This document shows, piece after piece, positions 35,492-49,500 of a DNA stretch of 64,000 bases. This stretch comes from Whalleya microplaca. Lineage: Eukaryota; Ascomycota; Sordariomycetes; Xylariales; Xylariaceae. Position 1 is the stretch's first letter; every line of letters begins with the position of its first letter. Both the position numbers and the translations under genes were made by a program. Where the stretch lies: contig MU385755.1 in NCBI GenBank assembly GCA_022497155.1, positions 124,001-188,000 on the forward strand, in the 5' to 3' direction. The notes beneath the pieces were generated by a model. The model was not told the DNA's origin. It did not search any database and saw only the letters and a list, made by a program, of their open reading frames with translations.

Positions 35492-37848
35492 GGTGGGGTT
35501 TATTTTTTTTATGTTCCGCTGAAAATGGACCGAGGGGCAAGGTTTGGGGTGGGAGAGGCAGAGAGGGAATGCAACGCTTTCAATGATGGGTATAATTTTT
35601 GCGGCTGCTCAGCTACTCTTCATCTTCAGGCTATCAAGCAAACAAACTGAACCGGAATACTGTCCTCGACCGAACACTGGATGATTCCTCGCTTGCGGGG
35701 AGCGAACGTTGGTGTGTAACTCCGGGGAAGTGCAGAGGGTCCAGTGTCCAACGTCCAGTGTCCAGCGGCCAGTGCTCGCAGTCTGGAGTAGTAGGTAGGG
35801 GCGTAGCGTGATGCTAGGGCTGAAGGTGATGATGGTATTGCCTACGAACTCGCATGGTCCGGTGCAATGGTGATTCGTCGAGGCAATTGAATGTGAATAT
35901 GGACAGTGAGGAGGAGGATGAAGGCTTGAGGGCTGGCGCGAGCTTACAGCAGCCAAGAAATGAAGTCGTGCTGTGGTAGTGTTAGTGTTTCGTGTCAAGG
36001 ATCCAGAGGTCCAAATTTAGAGCTGGGTCGAATCGAGTTGCCAGCGATGATCAAGGGAAGCACCGTCTTTCCCGCAATGGTATAATTCGTTGCCATTCGT
36101 GTTGGTAAGAAACCTGACTGAGTTGAAGTTGGGCGTCATGTGCAATGGCAGAGTGTGAAGCTTTTCCAGGAGACAAGTGCCACTAGCTGGAGGTTACCTG
36201 CACGAATACGACCAGGACTAGAAACCTTGAGGATGAGACATGAAGGCAGGTATAGGAGCTGGACGGGGCTAGAATTATAAAGCAGGTAGACAACAAACGG
36301 GGTAGAAGTAAAAACAGCAACAGCATGTAATTCTATAATTCGATTTCGTCAAACACATTCATGTAGCTATTCAAAGCCATCCATATGTGTATGTATGTAG
36401 TGCAGGTAACAACCACAAGCAGCCTGCCTCAAGCGTGCCCTACGCACATGCTAACTAGGTACGATGTATATGTCCACTATATGTATATGTATATGTAGGT
36501 ACATGTATATGTAGGTTAGTCCAGTGTATGTAATCCGTACAGTTAAAAAAAAAAATATTGTGGATAAAATGGAAGGATGGCGATGCCCAGGCATCGTTTA
36601 CGGCCCCTTGGGTCAACGGACGGACGGGCAGACGGGGTACCCGCGTACCTACGGTTCATAGAAGTCTGGAGGGGTTGTTCTCCAAGCCCATTGGTGGGAG
36701 CCATGTGGCCCCCTCCCACCTCCCTGCCTCCTTTTCCCTCTCGCCTTCCACCTCCTCTAGTACATACATCAAGATCCCCTGCAGACGATCGAACCCTCAC
36801 TTTTACCCTTTTACGCTTGATGACACACTCGCAATGAATCCTTCTGCTTGTTGGCTAGTTGGTAGTCGTGGATAATGTTCTAACCATGTCCACCGAGGTG
36901 CCAGGTGTACTGAAACGTATTGAATTACTAACCATTATACGGAACGGTCGGCCGAACTCGTCTTTTTGTCGCCGTGTGACTTTGCACCACCTGCGGGCAG
37001 CTTCGCTGTATGAAGCTATTCAGTCCACATTTTTCAGCCTCACCCATGCCAGCTCGTCCGATGTTGCGCGTGATGTGACGATACATATTTGCTATGTTTG
37101 CTATGTTTGCCTACGTACGCTACACCATCACACAGGCAGATCAATACTATGTGAAATAGGTATCGCCTCGAGTTCCATCAGGTGATCGGCATTCGAGTCC
37201 GGTGACGGTGATGATGATGCGCCAGATCCGAAGTCTCCAACCGCCGCTTATGACAATAATGGTGCCTAGAGAGGAGAGAGACGTTGTACAACTCCTCTCT
37301 GACACATTAGAAGGCTGAAACCTGAGCAGGCAGGGTGCTTATTGGCTAAAGTCGAGGTAATCAGGTAGATACAATGCATGCCTACTGTACACATACGTAA
37401 CAGTTAATAATCTCATAAGCGATAAAACAAACTTAATTCAACACGAGTCCCTACTAGCTCACCTAAACGAACTCATATGGCCTTGACTAGAAGGGGGTGG
37501 AGAGAATACCTTGGCAGGTTTTTCTTGATCACAGGTTGATGAAACCGCTTTGTGACGGAACTAGACTGCTAGATCAGTATGTTATCTTCGGAGGACGATC
37601 TACAGTTGTGAGGCCGGCCGCCCGTCTGTAGGTACGGAGTACTGCGTACCTCAAAAGATGTGGCTGTGCGGGCTAGAAGCCATCGTCCAATCACAACATG
37701 ATTTGCAGGTGTGTAAGTCGGACATTAATTTTACCGATCGGGTCGTCCTGTGTGGGAATTTCCAACACTCAATTCCGATTGAGCTATGAAATTTGTAGGC
37801 GACTGCGAGTGTTAGCGAAACCAGTGCGCACCACCACGCAGATAGAAC
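35492..37848. other. Long intergenic region (divergent UBP / uL5m)
   Basis: About 2.35 kb without a supported gene. A TATATG-rich simple repeat lies around 36450-36520. Several short frames have no recognisable product. Confidence 0.5.
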
Positions 37849-39102
37849 ATGGCCGCCCTGCGAGGAGTACCTCGTGCCGGCCGTCAATTACTCAGTGATG
37901 CGTCGCATTGCAAGCCTTGTCTGACAAGTCTCCAAAGATGTGTGTCGACTGATTCCACCGCCTCTCCCGCATCTACGGCCAAGTCTGCTCCCGTGATACC
38001 CGATATCGAAAGCGACTCTGGTTTAGCGGCGCCAATTGTCACAAGGGGAGATGTACGAATGGTTGACCCTCGAAAGAGAGCAAGCCGGAGAAACTATGAG
38101 CTTCCCCATGAGAGGTGAGCACGAGCAGTGAGAGGACTTCCGATGAGGGAACGGTGCTAAATGGCAACCAGATACCGGTACCATCCTCCAAAGTACTACC
38201 GAGGACCTCTTCATCCCGTCATACCGCCAAAGTCTTCGGAGCCAATAGCTCGTGACTTCGTCCCCGGTCCGTTCAACCTGCCTCGACTGAAGCAAACCTA
38301 CCACTCGACTATAAACGCCGACATTATGACCTTGATGTACCTCCACAAGCCTCCAGGAACGCCCGACAGGCCTGAGCGGATACGGCTGCGGGAGTGGGAC
38401 GATAGCTCACCGTACATGGAAAATCGCCCTAAGCGTGGGCCGCGAGGCCACGAAATTCTGTTCCCTATGGAGAATAATATTACCTGGCGGAATATCCCCG
38501 AGATCCGTGCCGTGCATGTTGCCACGTACACGGCGAAAGCGAAGAAGAATCCAGACCATCTTATCGTGGGAAGGTCTGTACTGCAGACTATCACCGGTGT
38601 TCGCCCCGAGATCACTACGACAAGGAGCAGCGTTTCCCATTGGGGTATTATCAAAGGCGACAGATCGGGTGTTAAATGTACTATGCGCGGCAACCAGGCG
38701 TATGAGTTCATAGACAAGGTTGTCAACTTGGTGTTCCCAAAGATTAAGGAATGGCAGGGTGTTAAAGGTGGGCATTCTTTATTACTTAAAAAGGGAAATT
38801 TTGGGACTAATCAAACCTAGGAACCACCGGTGATGGCGCTGGCAACATCTCCTGGGGCTTCGATCCGCAGGAGATGATGTACTTCCCAGAAGTGGAAGCC
38901 AATTACTCTGTATGTGACCCGGCCAATATCGAGCTCGCAGCGTGATTGTTATATATCAGCTGACACATTCATCTAGTTGTACCCGTCCAAGATGGTTCCT
39001 GGCTGCCGCATCGTCCTTGAGACTACGGCAAAGTCGGACAGACACGCCAGAATTCTATGCAGTGCCATAGGCATTCCATTCTATGGCAAACTTGTAGATT
39101 AA
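37849..39102 (+). CDS. MRPL7: Mitochondrial large-subunit ribosomal protein uL5m (Mrpl7)
   Basis: Protein of the mitochondrial ribosome large subunit. Exons 37849-38114, 38172-38767, 38821-38909 and 38977-39102 give 358 residues; introns are 57, 53 and 67 nt. The N-terminus is Arg/Ser-rich with little acid, consistent with a mitochondrial targeting peptide. The L5 core includes PEIRAVHVATYTAKAKKNPDHL, LQTITGVRP, GVKCTMRGNQAYEFIDKVVNLVFPKIKEW and the C-terminal GAGNISWGFDPQEMMYFPEVE block typical of uL5. The final RHARILCSAIGIPF segment fits fungal mitochondrial members. The start has a clean AACATGG context. Confidence 0.92.
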
Positions 39103-39378
39103 GGAATGCAGATGCCGTGGATATACACTCTGTATATGATCCTGTCACATGTAGAAAGAGCCATAGACTGTTCTCACAGCTGTACAATACCCATGAATCA
39201 AGACAGTGAGAAAGAAATCCTCTTCGCGTATTGAATGTCGCTAGACGTTGCAAGTGTATCTATACCGGATCCCCTTTTTTCCTTGACCAAGACTGTCCTA
39301 CCCACCAACGCCAGGTATGCAATATTTTTCATTTCATCATGTGCACATACATATCCGTGCCATGCCATGCCATGCCAT

Positions 39379-40128
39379 CTATGCGCCAAAAGCCTTCTGC
39401 TTGACCCCATTGATCACCTCGTCCACGGCATCCATATCCGTAGCATCGACCTTGCCCTCGACGGCCGTTTCGCCGTGCTTCCTCAGCTCCGCCGCGCAGA
39501 CATCCATAGCGGGCTGGTAATTCCTGACGGCGGAGCTGAGCGCGTAGACGGCCTTCCGGCGCACATCCTGGGTCTCGGGTTCCGCCGCCTCCTCCCCGCT
39601 CGTCCCGTTGGCAGCAGCAGCAGCACCGTCACCGCCGGCGACGCGCCGCCCCATCGCCATGGCGACGAGCTTCTCGACGCCGCCGAGCGCGACGAGGCGC
39701 TCCTGGCAGGGGGCGTTGTTCTGGACGGCGGTGCCGACGCACCAGGCGGCCATGCGCCGCAGCGCCGTCTCCTCGTGGCCCAGCAGCGCGAGCAGCGGCG
39801 TCCACAGGCCCAGGCGCGCCAGCAGGTTCGCGTTGTCGAGCGACTCGACCAGCTGCTCGAGGTTGTCGAACGCGGTGAGCTTGGACTCGAGCGTGATCTC
39901 CGGGTCCGAGGACGTGATGTGCGCCAGCGAAGCCTGCATCAGCTCGGCGTCCGAGGGCGCGCCCATGATTTGCGCTAGGGCTTCTGCGTTCAGGGGTGTG
40001 CTGGTGCTGGTGGTGTTATCGGGTTGTGAGGAGGCGGCGGCGGCATCGCCGGTGGGCGCACTGCCGTTCGTGGGGGCCGTGTTCTCGATGCTCCATTTTA
40101 GGAGCTCGTTGAGGTTTTTGTCTGCCAT
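39379..40128 (-). CDS. FES1: Fes1, Hsp70 nucleotide exchange factor
   Basis: Cytosolic armadillo-repeat protein that releases ADP from Hsp70 (HspBP1 family). Intronless, 249 residues. The N-terminus NLNELLKWSIENT is the family signature. A low-complexity Ala/Ser/Thr linker follows, then helices with ELMQASLAHI, LEQLVESLDNANLL, WTPLLALLGHEETALRRMAAWCVGTAVQNN and KAVYALSSAVRNYQPA. A short Gly/Ala-rich insertion sits near residues 190-200. Coding is strongly GC-biased compared with flanks. Confidence 0.93.
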   Translation of the reverse strand: MADKNLNELLKWSIENTAPTNGSAPTGDAAAASSQPDNTTSTSTPLNAEALAQIMGAPSDAELMQASLAHITSSDPEITLESKLTAFDNLEQLVESLDNANLLARLGLWTPLLALLGHEETALRRMAAWCVGTAVQNNAPCQERLVALGGVEKLVAMAMGRRVAGGDGAAAAANGTSGEEAAEPETQDVRRKAVYALSSAVRNYQPAMDVCAAELRKHGETAVEGKVDATDMDAVDEVINGVKQKAFGA

Positions 40129-41984
40129 TATTGTGTGTCGGGCTGTTCGTGCGTGCGTGAGTGAGTTTTATGAGGGTGATGTCGGTTGCGGTGGAGTTAT
40201 TGGTGTAGTATTGGCGGACCCGGGAACCGCACAGGTGGTACAGATTAGATGTGGGCAAAGAATTTTACACGACCAGATTTGAAGAATGTCTGTTGAATTA
40301 CTGGAGAGGCAAGATATCAAATAGAAATCAATGTAAGTGTTTTCGAAGTTGCATATGCTATGATCTAGTATATGAATCGCATTTATTCTCGTCGTTGGAT
40401 AGTTAAGTGACGAAATATCGAACTTTATGAGGCTGAGTAGAAACCCGATTTTCTCCACGAAGCTCTCCAACCTTCGCGAAGCTTCACAAGCAAAACAGGC
40501 ATGTTGATAAGTTAGAAAAGTGGGGACATATAGGAATACAGAAAAGATCTTATTTTGTTAGTTGAAGAGTCTCTCTCAGACAATACATACAACAAGAAGG
40601 TCGAACACTCATGCTCGCGTGTGTATATAGTTCATTAACACATAGCTAATATTTCCCCTTGTGGCTATACTACATAAGAGCTGGTATATTGAGATATCAA
40701 TGGTGGTACATAGGTATGTGTTAGAGTAGGCACATACTATGAATAGTTAGATAGGGTACCATTATAGATTTCTTCTAATTTTCCAGAAGCATGGAACTTA
40801 TTTGCCAAATTTCCAGAACCTCGACTTATATGTATGACAACTTGGCAACAATTTTCTACATTATATATATGTATGAACAGATGGCGATGCATAGGCATAT
40901 ATATATGAACCACAAGTTGCCATTTACCACCAGCTGTCATCAACAGATCGACGAGCTGCCCCACCACCAAAAGAAGAAATAGTGCCCAAGATGCCCCTCA
41001 CCCCGCCTTTATCTGCTTGACCGCCTCTGACGGTTCAAATAATACGGCTGGGGAGATTGGATGGATCCCCAACGAATTTGACAAATGCCATGATACCAAC
41101 TGAATATTAGGGGATGCCATGTTGTAATATTGGCTGTTCAAGCATAACAGTACAGCACATTCAGCACATTATGCGCCTTAAGCCTTAAGAATGAAATATG
41201 TAGGCAGCAACCTGAAGCTTGCTCATGCTTGGGTGCAACTATGCGTAGGTTGCATGACAGAGACACCCATCTCAAACCGATCTATCACAAGCGAGATAGC
41301 GACGGAAAGGCATGCTGCCCGGGATGCATCGACCCAGGGCGGGAAGCGAAAAGTAAGAGTAGGTAGAAGTCAAAATGTGAGATACCTAGACGTACATACA
41401 TACAATATAATAAATAAAAGTAGTACAACGACGTTGCTTCGCCCCTGCATACGCAACCCACTCGCCCCCATGAGTCTGACATGTCTGACTAGGATAGGCG
41501 ATGCCGGCTTGGCTGCGAGTTTACTACAATGGCGGTATTTCGCTGGCTAAAATATATCTACGTAATTGCTAAGCCACAGGCAGACATTGGACGAGTTGAC
41601 TGTGCAGGTTGTCAGCCCTTGGGATGAGATCTTCTCAAGTATGTATATAGGTGTCCAGTAGGTAGGTTGTCGATGCCTGCCATGTAGGTATTGTATAGGT
41701 GTGCATACGTATGTATGCAAGTACATACATACAGCACCTCACAGTACTACTGTCGTAGTCTATGAATCTCGGGTCTTGGCATTAGGTTCGCTCTGAGACT
41801 CCAGGCAGCATAAAATACAGCAGCAGCAGAATTGAGCACGCCGAGCGGATGAATTACGAATGCTTCGTCATGTGCTGGCAAAGAGGAGCGTTCAAAGATG
41901 AGATATTTCATTCGGCAGCCTAGAAGACCATCAAAGGAGCCCTTGTGGGTGTAGGTTAGGTACATGTAGTTTCTCAGAGGTCAC

Positions 41985-42015
<31 letters not shown>

Positions 42016-42525
42016 CTTTGTAACGCACGTACTTTTTGTGTGCGCTTGCTTGCGGTTGCCTCCTATTCTATTCAATTAAAATAAAATAAAAAATAATTAG
42101 TAGAGGAATTCGAAAGAGCCGAGGTGAATGTACCATCTGCAGGCAATTTGGGTGACGAGTGACATCGGATTTGAACTGTACATATCAGTGGTTTCAAGCT
42201 TGGGCGGCCTTGGGCCCCGCCCTCTTTTTTTGTTTCGGCCCACAAGTTCTTCCCATCGATTGTGGGATCGCTACATCAACCAACTTCGTTCCTCCCTTTT
42301 CCACACCTCCGCCCAGAACCCAGAACACTGTCCGACTTTCGACCTTAAAATCAACTTCCAAAAGCCAATTCTCTCCTTTTTCTTGTCGTTTCTGCACCTC
42401 AAGAAATCCATCTCCATCATCCAGCCTTCACGATCCGGGAATCGCGTCGGCCTCAGCAACGTCTCTCCATACTTCTATTTCTCTTAATACCACTTGACTT
42501 TTTGTACCCTACGTAATCCGTCACA
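40129..42525. other. Long intergenic region upstream of actin
   Basis: About 2.4 kb shared 5' region of Fes1 and actin. No gene supported. It holds a GGCT microsatellite and, next to the actin start, a pyrimidine-rich leader (about 42200-42500). Confidence 0.5.
41986..42015. repeat. (GGCT)n microsatellite
   Basis: Seven consecutive GGCT units about 520 bp upstream of the actin start. Confidence 0.9.
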
Positions 42526-44116
<1,591 letters not shown>

Positions 44117-44117
44117 G

Positions 44118-44168
44118 GTATGCGCTCCCGTTATTATCTTGGTAGATCAGCTTCTAACGCCGAACCAG
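44118..44168 (+). other. Probable 3'-UTR intron of actin
   Basis: One base after the stop codon there is a GTATGC donor, a TTCTAACG branch site and a CAG acceptor at 44168, defining 51 nt. Confidence 0.55.
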
Positions 44169-44730
44169 CTCGTACAGTATTACGCGTCTAACCACTTTCC
44201 CCGAGCTCTCGAAAGCCCCGATGAGATCACGGTCAACGCAGATCTTCTGCAGTTGAGAACGTGTCCCGGACGAGACTCATATCTAGGAAAAGTTCTCAAG
44301 ATGGTTGAGAGATTGGGGCTGTTTTACTCCGCAAGAAAAGATAATTCTTCGTGCTTTGTTTTTAGGAGGTCATTCATGCACGGGATGGGGTAGACAATTT
44401 CAGTCGAGGTTGATCATATACTATTGTGTTTTTCTCCGTTATACTGACAAGCCTGGCGTGCAGAGTGAAATCACAAGCCTGTAAAAGTCTAGTACATGTT
44501 GGCAAAATTATGGATTGTGAATCTCCTGAAGCTCTTCGTATTGGGGTGTCCAAGTATATGTGCCTATTGCAACGTACAAACCATAAAGCATGCTCTTAGC
44601 TCCAAAGAGGCCCTCCATGGCAATATGTAGGTGGCAGCTTGTCACAGCAAGGTTGTAACAAGTTATGCTGTGTTTGTATTATATTTTAGTTTTGGACCTA
44701 CCTGGTAGGGTAGCTAAATCTATTCCTAAC
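44169..44730. other. Intergenic region, 3' flanks
   Basis: Actin 3' untranslated region and spacer to the convergent GGQ-factor gene. No gene seen. Confidence 0.5.
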
Positions 44731-45371
44731 CTAACCAACTCTCCTCTCCTGGACTATAACATCCGCTTCCTCTTCCTCCTCCATTTCCCCTAAGGGGTCC
44801 TGGCTTGTTGCTGTCTGCTCTCCCTCCTCGCCCAGCTTGCGGTACTTGCGCCTGCTCTTCTTGGCGGAGCTGGCCTTCTTCTTGCGCCTGAACTCGCCGA
44901 CGACGGCGGCGCGGCTCTGGTCGCCGAGGGCGAGGTCGTCGAGCTTGTCGGCCAGCAGGCGGCGGGCGATGGTGCGGTTCTGGCTGCGCGAGCGCGTGGC
45001 CTGGGACTTGACGACGAGGCCCGTGGGGAGGTGCTTGAGCTGGACGGCGGAGTTGGTTTTGTTCTGTTGCCAAGGATATGTTAGGTGGCTTATTTCACAC
45101 GATATATAGACATGGAGAGAGTGAACTAGTCATCGCAGTATAGGAGACGTACGATCTTCTGGCCGCCCGGCCCGCTGCCCTTCAGGAAGGACTCCTCGAT
45201 CTCATCCTCGGGCGGCAGCTTGGGACGCGGTGGGAGGTTCTTGTGGAGGGGCCAGGCGGTGCTGAAGGGTCGGAGTGGTCGGAAGCTGACTCGTGTAGGG
45301 GATGAGGTGAGGTTGGGCCGTGTAGGTAAAAGGGGAGGGGCGCGGAGGCACCGGATCAGCTTGATTATCAT
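44731..45371 (-). CDS. Mitochondrial GGQ release-factor-like protein (Rso55 / C12orf65 family)
   Basis: Small relative of class I release factors, lacking codon-recognition domains; the family acts in rescue of stalled mitochondrial ribosomes. Exons 45371-45153 and 45063-44731 give 183 residues. The first 40 residues are Arg/Ser/Pro-rich, consistent with a mitochondrial presequence. The catalytic motif is GSGPGGQKINKTNSAVQLKH (GGQ at 69-71), with the intron immediately after QKI. RSRSQNRTIARRLLADKL follows, as in this family. The C-terminus is a Lys/Arg-rich segment and then an acidic tail (EMEEEEEAD). Confidence 0.88.
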
Positions 45372-46233
45372 CGCCGAATAGGAAGCATGTCGAGCTTGGA
45401 AGGATGGATAGACTGGGATTGGGAGGGTTAGGCCATTTCAAACTAGCCGGTACTCTGCTATCTACTAAAGTTGATAATACAAGAATATTATGACTTGGAT
45501 ATAGGATCCTCTGTTCTTACTACAAACTCCCAAAGTCGTGTCGTCGTGTCGTCGTGTCGAGAACATTCGATTATTACATGAAGCTAACAATAATATCCCG
45601 AGGCTCTTCAATGTGTACATAAGAGACTAGATTTCGTAGGTCGCTGCTGTTAGCGACGTCAGTATGTGCGAATACGAAATACGAGCCTATCAGATAAGAG
45701 ACATTTTATTATTTATCAGTGAGCGTACATGTACATAGTAGTGAGGGTGCACGGTTCGTCTCAGCATTACCCTAGTAGGTATGTAGGCTGTAAACCGTAC
45801 CGTCCCATTGGCATTGACTGGCGCCGTCTGGCCATCCATTGGGCAATCAATCAACGATTCAGGGGTCCAGCACTCTCATATTGAATCTGCAGCGTAAATC
45901 CTATTGCGCGTCCCTTTTTCTTCCAACCCCCAACCCGCGATACATAGCATAGCCAACTTGTCATGAAAGCTGGCACCACGCTCTCGTTTTCCTCCTATTC
46001 GATTTGATTAATCAGCCTCTCTCTCTTTCTTCCCCGGGACTTTCTTTATTCCCTACATACAGTACGACGAATATCTTGATTTACACGTTGAAATTGAGCG
46101 TCGGGACTTCAATAGCGGGAACAAACCCTACCTCGTCTTTCCTCTCTCCGGTCTTCCAGATCAACACGGATCACATACATACACGTACCGACTAGACAAA
46201 TATCATATCATAGAAAGGGGAAGAATAATCATA
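45372..46233. other. Divergent intergenic region
   Basis: Upstream region between the GGQ-factor and the SPT small-subunit-like genes. Includes a short GTCGT repeat near 45537-45557. No gene seen. Confidence 0.5.
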
Positions 46234-46686
46234 ATGGAGTACCTCACGAAAGAACCCAAGAACCTATCGGCGCTCCAGCGCTTCGGACGCTGGCTCCGAC
46301 TGAAGCAGTACCAGATCGAGGTCACTTTCGGCGTGTATATGTTTACGCCGACGGAGAAGTTTGCTTTCTGTATGTATTTGCTCTCTCCCTCTCCCCTTTT
46401 AGAGATGGACTGGACTATATGCTAATGCAGGATATACACACTTATAGGGTCTGTCGTATTCCTCCTATATAGCCTGCTAGTTATTGCTTGCATCCTGTAC
46501 CTCCCGCAACACATCCTCTTCATCGTCCATCGCGCATGGTTCTACGTCAATGGTGGCGAAAGCGGCGCCGCCTCCAACCTCGTCGCCGGCAATAAGGATG
46601 CACTTTCACTAACTGCCTCGTCTGCTGCATCGACAATGGCGGCGGCTGCTGCGGAGACCGCCGCGACGATGATCCACGAGCTGTGA
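46234..46686 (+). CDS. Serine palmitoyltransferase small-subunit-like protein
   Basis: Small ER membrane protein; the family stimulates serine palmitoyltransferase, the first step of sphingolipid synthesis. Exons 46234-46369 and 46448-46686 give 124 residues. The family signature is RWLRLKQYQIEVTFGVYMFTP followed by TEKFAF. One hydrophobic helix follows (VVFLLYSLLVIACILYLP), then IVHRAWFY. The C-terminal 45 residues are Ala/Ser/Thr-rich with no clear homology and extend beyond the usual family length. The intron interrupts the Trp codon after EKFAF with a GTATGT donor. Confidence 0.85.
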
Positions 46687-46937
46687 TGGGCCCATATATA
46701 TCTCCATATGGTCTCAAAACATACCCTTTAATTGCTGTCGAGTAATAGACGATAATCGACGACGACATAATAATGATCGGGATACCTTTCCCATAAAAAG
46801 GAGCGGTTGGTGTTATGGCGCTTGAGAGGTGGTTTGCCGTTTCGGTCGATGACATGCATCACTAGGCCTACCGTGTATGACATATGGATGCTCTTTAATT
46901 ACGATGGTGGCTAGGCAGTAAAATAGGTGGATATCCT

Positions 46938-49500
46938 TCATCGGTCTTGCTCAGGAAACGTATAGACCCTGAGTGAGCCGTCCTCTCCAGCAATAGCTAG
47001 CTCGTTTGCGGCATGTTGTGATCTCCAAGAAAGCTGCAGAACAGCCTTCGCGAGGCACAATCTAGAGGAATGTCAATTAGCCGGTGATGGTATGGTTTGG
47101 TGTCTAATAACTTACTCTGGTCTTAGAGTGAAACTTGAAGATACGTTGAGGGAAGTCGAGTCGATCAAATATATCGATATCTTTCCGGCTTCTGTCCCAA
47201 CAGCTAGAACAAAACTGCCGTGAGAGTCACGATGCAAAAAGTCTATAGCGGTGACTGGATGAGTTTCTGGTATCGTAGTTGCGCAAGAAATCCCCGCTGC
47301 GTCGTCCGATGCCTTTCGCCATATTTTAACTTGCTTGTCTCGGCCAGCAGTCGCAAAAACGAGCAAGTCAGTCGAGGGCGCCCATGCTGCATCTAAAATC
47401 ATTCTCAAGTGACCTTTCGGGTTAGACTGCAAGAGCTTATAATTTGACCTGTTATCACTATCCCTTTCGAAGACCGCCCATTGTCGGTCACGTCCAACAC
47501 TGAGAAGATATCTGTCGTCAGGAGAGAATCTCAGTCTCGTCGTAGTCAGGGAGTGTGCCGTTAACGGTGGTTTCACCTCCGTCCATTTCTCCGTTTCGAA
47601 TAAGCGTATGACAGCATGGTTGATGGAGCTCGCCTTGCAAGCACTAGCGATAAGGGTTCCGTCGTGGCTAACCGCCAGGCAGGAAATCTCGTAACCGTGG
47701 CCATACAGCTTCTCAACTTCGGGCCATAGCGTATGTCTTGAAAGGCTGTCCTCGAAGGGCGGGTGGTCGAAGTCCAGTGCAGATTTCCGCACAGTAGATC
47801 CTGGATCCAGCGCCTGCCGGTCCGCCTCGGGGTTTGCTGCTTGCACCTCTAAATCATCGTCAACAGCCTCAATAGCTTTGTTCGACAGACCAAGAACGGG
47901 CATGTTGGCAGCATCCGGCATGGTGTCAATATGCTCGTCACCAATGCCGCATAATCGGTTCAGAAGCTTTGCTACGGCTTTCGGTTCATCGAAAACACGC
48001 ATCAACTTCTCGTCCGCGCCGGAAACAAATTGGGAATTCCCGAGCGAATCGATGCAGTTAAGATCATAGCCATGAATCTGGGGCCGAGCCATCTCATGCC
48101 ACGTTTTGACTTCATCAGAGTTTCTGTTCCAGGTTGCGTGCAATCGAGTGGTTTGGTCGGCGCTCGTAGAGAGCAGATAGTCGCCGTTCTTCGACCATGC
48201 TATGCCGGTGACGGCCCTTGTGTGTCCACTGATGCCAATGTGCGGAATCCATTTGTCCTGCTCTTTGCTGTAGTCCCACATCCTCCAGCTTCCAGTTCTC
48301 CCGAGGCATACCATCGAATTTCCGTCAGGAGACCACAACCCTGTCCAAAAGCCGCCTGTGCTTCCCGTTGCCGTAGTGGCGCCCTTCTCTCTACTTATCT
48401 CGCCAAGCCGGACTACCGTGACCCAGATTCCTGAAGCCGGATCTGCCTCCCATATTGCCAATGTGTTATCTGCAGATGTCGAGAGTAGTTGAGGTTTCCC
48501 GGCTGCTGAGCCTGGGTACCATTTTGCGCTGTAGATCCAGTCATCGTGGCCCAACAGCAGGGCCTCGAAAGTGATTGAGAAGTCCTTCTCAACCGCCTTC
48601 AGCCGGTAAGCTTTGTTCGAGGGAGATTTCCCCGGAAGAAATGCGCCTGTAGACGGATCCGCACCATCCACTATAGCAGCTGGAAGCTCCTTGCCTTGGT
48701 GGAATCGCCATAAACGAATGTACTTATCCTGGCTCGCGGAGGCTAATAGGAGGTCACTGCCTGGACTACTGCTCTCCCACGTAAAGTCTAGCGAACGAAT
48801 CCATCCCTCGTGGCCAGAGAGCGTTGCTTGGCGTTGAAAATCAGGATTAGTTGCAGAGTGCGCAATGAAGATTTGGACGATATCTTTCGTTCCGGCCGTA
48901 GCCAAAACCAATGCCTCGTCATCCTGATAGAGCTTGCTCAAAGCTATTGAAAGTGGGAAGAACTTCGGGCTAGGCTTGATAGTCTGTAGCAAACGAGTCT
49001 CATCTCCGTCAAACGACCAGACTTTGATCGTGGCATCTGCTGCGCCTGTGGCAAATAATCTCGACTTCGCACCTGACTGTCCTCGGTCAGAGAGGATTGC
49101 TATACAGTTGATGGCAGCCGTGTGTCCCTGCACGGTCTGGATACATGAAGCAGCACCATCAGCCGAAAGAGCCCAGATTTTCAGGCACTGGTCATCGGCA
49201 CCACTGAGCAGATACGTAGTGGTCTCTCCTTCAAGCTTTGGAAAGAACTTGACGGCTTTAACCACTTCTTTGTGCCCCGAGAGTAGGCTTATTATACCTC
49301 GTGGTGAGCCACCCTGAGAGTGAGAGATTAGCAAAAGACTGTGAGTCTAGTCAACTGGTCCCACCTACATGCGGTTTCCAGAGGGCAATGTTAGAGTCGG
49401 CACCAAAGGCGACGACGCCGTCTTCGCTCCAGTCCGCTACGGCAGTATGCCTGTTTGCGCCGGCGGAGAGGTACTCGATGCGAATCCGCGATTCGTCCAT
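46938..49500 (-). CDS. ELP2: Elongator complex subunit 2 (Elp2), WD40 protein
   Basis: Scaffold of the Elongator complex, which modifies wobble uridines of tRNAs. Exons 49500-49369, 49313-47116 and 47061-46938 give 817 residues, the usual length. Two WD40 propellers are visible through repeated GH...WSxDG or LLSxSxDxTxxxW patterns, for example LLSGHKEVVKAVKFFP, LLSGADDQCLKIWALS, SLDFTWESSSPGSDLLLASASQDK and ISGHTRAVTGIAWSKNGDYL. The first exon opens MDESRIRIEYLSAGANRHT, matching the family N-terminus. The short last exon restores the final blade strand (LAIAGEDGSLRVYTF). Confidence 0.94.

Noticed and set aside
39235..40282. Plus-strand ORFs of 247 and 224 codons opposite Fes1
   Set aside because: GC-rich coding bias of Fes1 creates stop-free antisense frames; Fes1 has clear family motifs.
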